From NCBI GenBank assembly GCA_005776395.1, contig SXPJ01000012.1, positions 1-32,586 of the forward strand: 32,586 bases of DNA. Reading direction: 5' to 3'. Made by a program: the position numbers and the translations under genes. The DNA is from Bdellovibrionales bacterium (GTDB lineage: Bacteria > Bdellovibrionota > FAC87 > UBA2466). The notes beneath the pieces are model-generated. The model was not told where the DNA came from. It ran no database searches and was given only the letters and a program-made list of their open reading frames with translations. Shown one piece after another: positions 29,002 through 32,586 of the stretch; position 1 is the stretch's first letter, and every line of letters begins with the position of its first letter.

Positions 29002-30174
29002 ATGAAAATAGAAACAGGACTCGATCTCTTTATAAAAAAAGACCACGCTAGATTTAGAGATTCGCGAATAGGCCTATTGTGTAATCAAGCTTCAGTCGAT
29101 AAAAACCTTCGTCATGCTTCAGAGCTTATTCTTCAGAAAAGTTTAAAGCTTAATGTGGGTTGTTTTATCGGTCCTCAACATGGCATTCGAGGCGAGAAGC
29201 AGGATAACATGATTGAGTCGAATGACTTTACTGATCCCAAAACTCAACTCCCAGTTTATAGTCTTTATGGCGCCTCTAGAAAACCCACTCCACAGATTTT
29301 AAAAGAGCTAGACACTTTCGTAATTGATCTCCAGGATATTGGATGTCGTATTTACACTTTTATGTACACCCTGCTCTACTGCATGGAGGCAGCTAAGGCT
29401 CACGGGAAAAAAGTGGTTGTTTTAGATAGACCCAATCCTATTGGCGGAACCCATGTTGAGGGAAATATTTTAAATATGAAATTCGCCTCTTTTGTGGGGC
29501 TCTTCCCAATGGTAACTCGCCATGGAATGACTCTGGGTGAACTTGCTCTAATGTTTAATGAAGAATTAAAGATCCATTGCGATTTAGAAATTATTCCGGT
29601 TAAAAAATGGAAACGAAATCTCTATTCGGAAAGCTGGGGAAGACAATGGGTTCCACCCTCTCCTAATATTCCAGTAGCTGAATCTGCACTGACATTTCCA
29701 GGGACTGTTCACTTTGAAGGAACCCATATTTCTGAAGGAAGGGGAACTTCCATGCCCTTTCTTTACTTGGGGGCCCCTTTCATCAATGCAGATACTCTTG
29801 CTGATAAAATGAATAGACTTAAGTTGCCTGGTATTTATTTTCGGGCCATCTATTTTCAGCCCACTTTTCATAAAGGGAAAGATCAGGTCTGCGGGGGAGT
29901 CCACTTTCATGTATTAGATAGAAAAAAATTTAATGCATTTGAATCTGGCATTCACCTGTTATCAATGATTTCTAAGCTCTACCCAGAGTTTTTTAAATGG
30001 AAACAGCCCCCTTATGAATATGAAACAGAAAAAATGCCCATTGATCTAATTGCTGGAACCGATGAACTTCGCATGATTATTGACTCTCATCAGTCGATAA
30101 AAAAATTTCTGGAAAAATCCAGAGAAGATGCGAGGGCTTTTATGAAAATCAGAAAGCCCTACTTAATTTATTAG
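29002..30174 (+). CDS. namZ: NamZ-type exo-beta-N-acetylmuramidase (DUF1343)
   Basis: A 390-residue DUF1343 protein. The Bacillus member NamZ (YbbC) releases MurNAc from the non-reducing ends of murein glycans in recycling. Family marks are IGLLCNQASVDKNLRHA (23-39), IGPQHGIRGEKQDNM (55-69), DLQDIGCRIYTFMYTL (110-125), VVVLDRPNPIGG, WVPPSPNIPVAESALTFPGT and FEGTHISEGRGTS. No signal peptide is evident, so it would act in the cytoplasm or be exported in some other way; Bacillus NamZ is secreted. It follows a carboxypeptidase/endopeptidase and a lytic transglycosylase in one operon, which fits murein turnover. The stop overlaps a ribosome site for the truncated hydrolase that follows. Confidence 0.9.
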   Translation: MKIETGLDLFIKKDHARFRDSRIGLLCNQASVDKNLRHASELILQKSLKLNVGCFIGPQHGIRGEKQDNMIESNDFTDPKTQLPVYSLYGASRKPTPQILKELDTFVIDLQDIGCRIYTFMYTLLYCMEAAKAHGKKVVVLDRPNPIGGTHVEGNILNMKFASFVGLFPMVTRHGMTLGELALMFNEELKIHCDLEIIPVKKWKRNLYSESWGRQWVPPSPNIPVAESALTFPGTVHFEGTHISEGRGTSMPFLYLGAPFINADTLADKMNRLKLPGIYFRAIYFQPTFHKGKDQVCGGVHFHVLDRKKFNAFESGIHLLSMISKLYPEFFKWKQPPYEYETEKMPIDLIAGTDELRMIIDSHQSIKKFLEKSREDARAFMKIRKPYLIY

Positions 30175-30183
30175 GAATTAATT

Positions 30184-30282
30184 TTGAAATCGCGTTGTGA
30201 AGAATTTACTATCTCGATAAAAAACTATCAGATTGCAGTCAAACGTTGGGGTTCTCCCGAAGCAAAACCCATTATTTTTTAA
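30184..30282 (+). pseudogene. Truncated alpha/beta hydrolase (N-terminal remnant, 32 codons)
   Basis: TTG at 30184 with AGGA (overlapping the namZ stop) seven to eight bases upstream. The frame reads FTISIKNYQIAVKRWGSP then EAKPIIF and stops at TAA 30280-30282. This is the first beta-hairpin of alpha/beta hydrolases, which normally continues straight into LHG, the oxyanion loop. The sequence ends one residue short of that point, and the ~90 bases after it encode no hydrolase in any frame. So an operon gene has been cut by deletion, by insertion of the collagen/RCC1 gene, or by a misassembly near 30280. Confidence 0.6.
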
Positions 30283-30375
30283 TCCATTCTCTGTATTTAA
30301 ATCTCAAGTTCTAATTCCCGTGTAGGTGTAGAGCTCAAACAGATCGTTTTCGCTCATATTTTTGATCTTAGTTTC

Positions 30376-32586
<2,211 letters not shown>

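Noticed and set aside
30305-30358. Minus-strand peptide MSENDLFELYTYTGIRT after the RCC1 stop
   Set aside because: Only 17 codons and no ribosome site or recognisable family; kept as unannotated spacer.

Overview
The window reads as a metagenome-type contig of about 42% GC from a Gram-negative bacterium, most likely a member of the Bdellovibrionota or a related former deltaproteobacterial lineage. This is inferred from the gene mix and was not tested by a search. Supporting points are periplasmic murein enzymes, prepilin-like secreted proteins, a large collagen-like/RCC1 surface protein, a prkA-yeaH-spoVR operon in a genome with no visible sporulation gene, and a zapA-folate cycloligase pair.

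Left part (1-2.4 kb): a partial type IV prepilin-like gene reads off the left edge. Its outermost ~96 bases are GC-rich and encode what looks like the start of an unrelated metallophosphoesterase, so the edge is probably chimeric. A 231-bp MITE-like element with a 9-bp target duplication follows, then a small unknown gene with its terminator and a lone family 2 glycosyltransferase.

2.4-9.3 kb: a serine and purine block (class V aminotransferase, serA, purA), a convergent secreted YwqK/MORN-repeat protein, and a glutamate-type dehydrogenase. 9.4-14.1 kb: the stress operon prkA-yeaH-spoVR on the minus strand, preceded by a 13-bp tandem repeat and a hairpin. 14.5-17.5 kb: a secreted protein of unknown function, corA, tRNA-Lys(UUU) and a second secreted unknown.

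17.7-25.8 kb, mostly minus strand: tyrS-ymdB-folate cycloligase-zapA, a fumarylacetoacetase-type hydrolase overlapping a conserved gene of unknown function, a small zinc-ribbon protein, and a response-regulator diguanylate cyclase with rsmE and a membrane protein. A second MITE copy lies just upstream of the cyclase. 26.2-30.2 kb, plus strand: a compact peptidoglycan turnover operon (dacB-type PBP4, lytic transglycosylase, NamZ-type exo-muramidase) ending in a truncated alpha/beta hydrolase remnant. The right end is the 3' part of a collagen-like plus RCC1-repeat secreted protein that runs off the edge inside a long exact DNA repeat.

The strongest unusual signal is the pair of ~230-bp elements. 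Each has 16-bp terminal inverted repeats, a target duplication and an internal 30-bp-arm hairpin. The loop between the arms is in opposite orientation in the two copies, and both copies lie 54-57 bp upstream of a start codon in the same orientation relative to the gene. This could be a mobile, invertible regulatory cassette.
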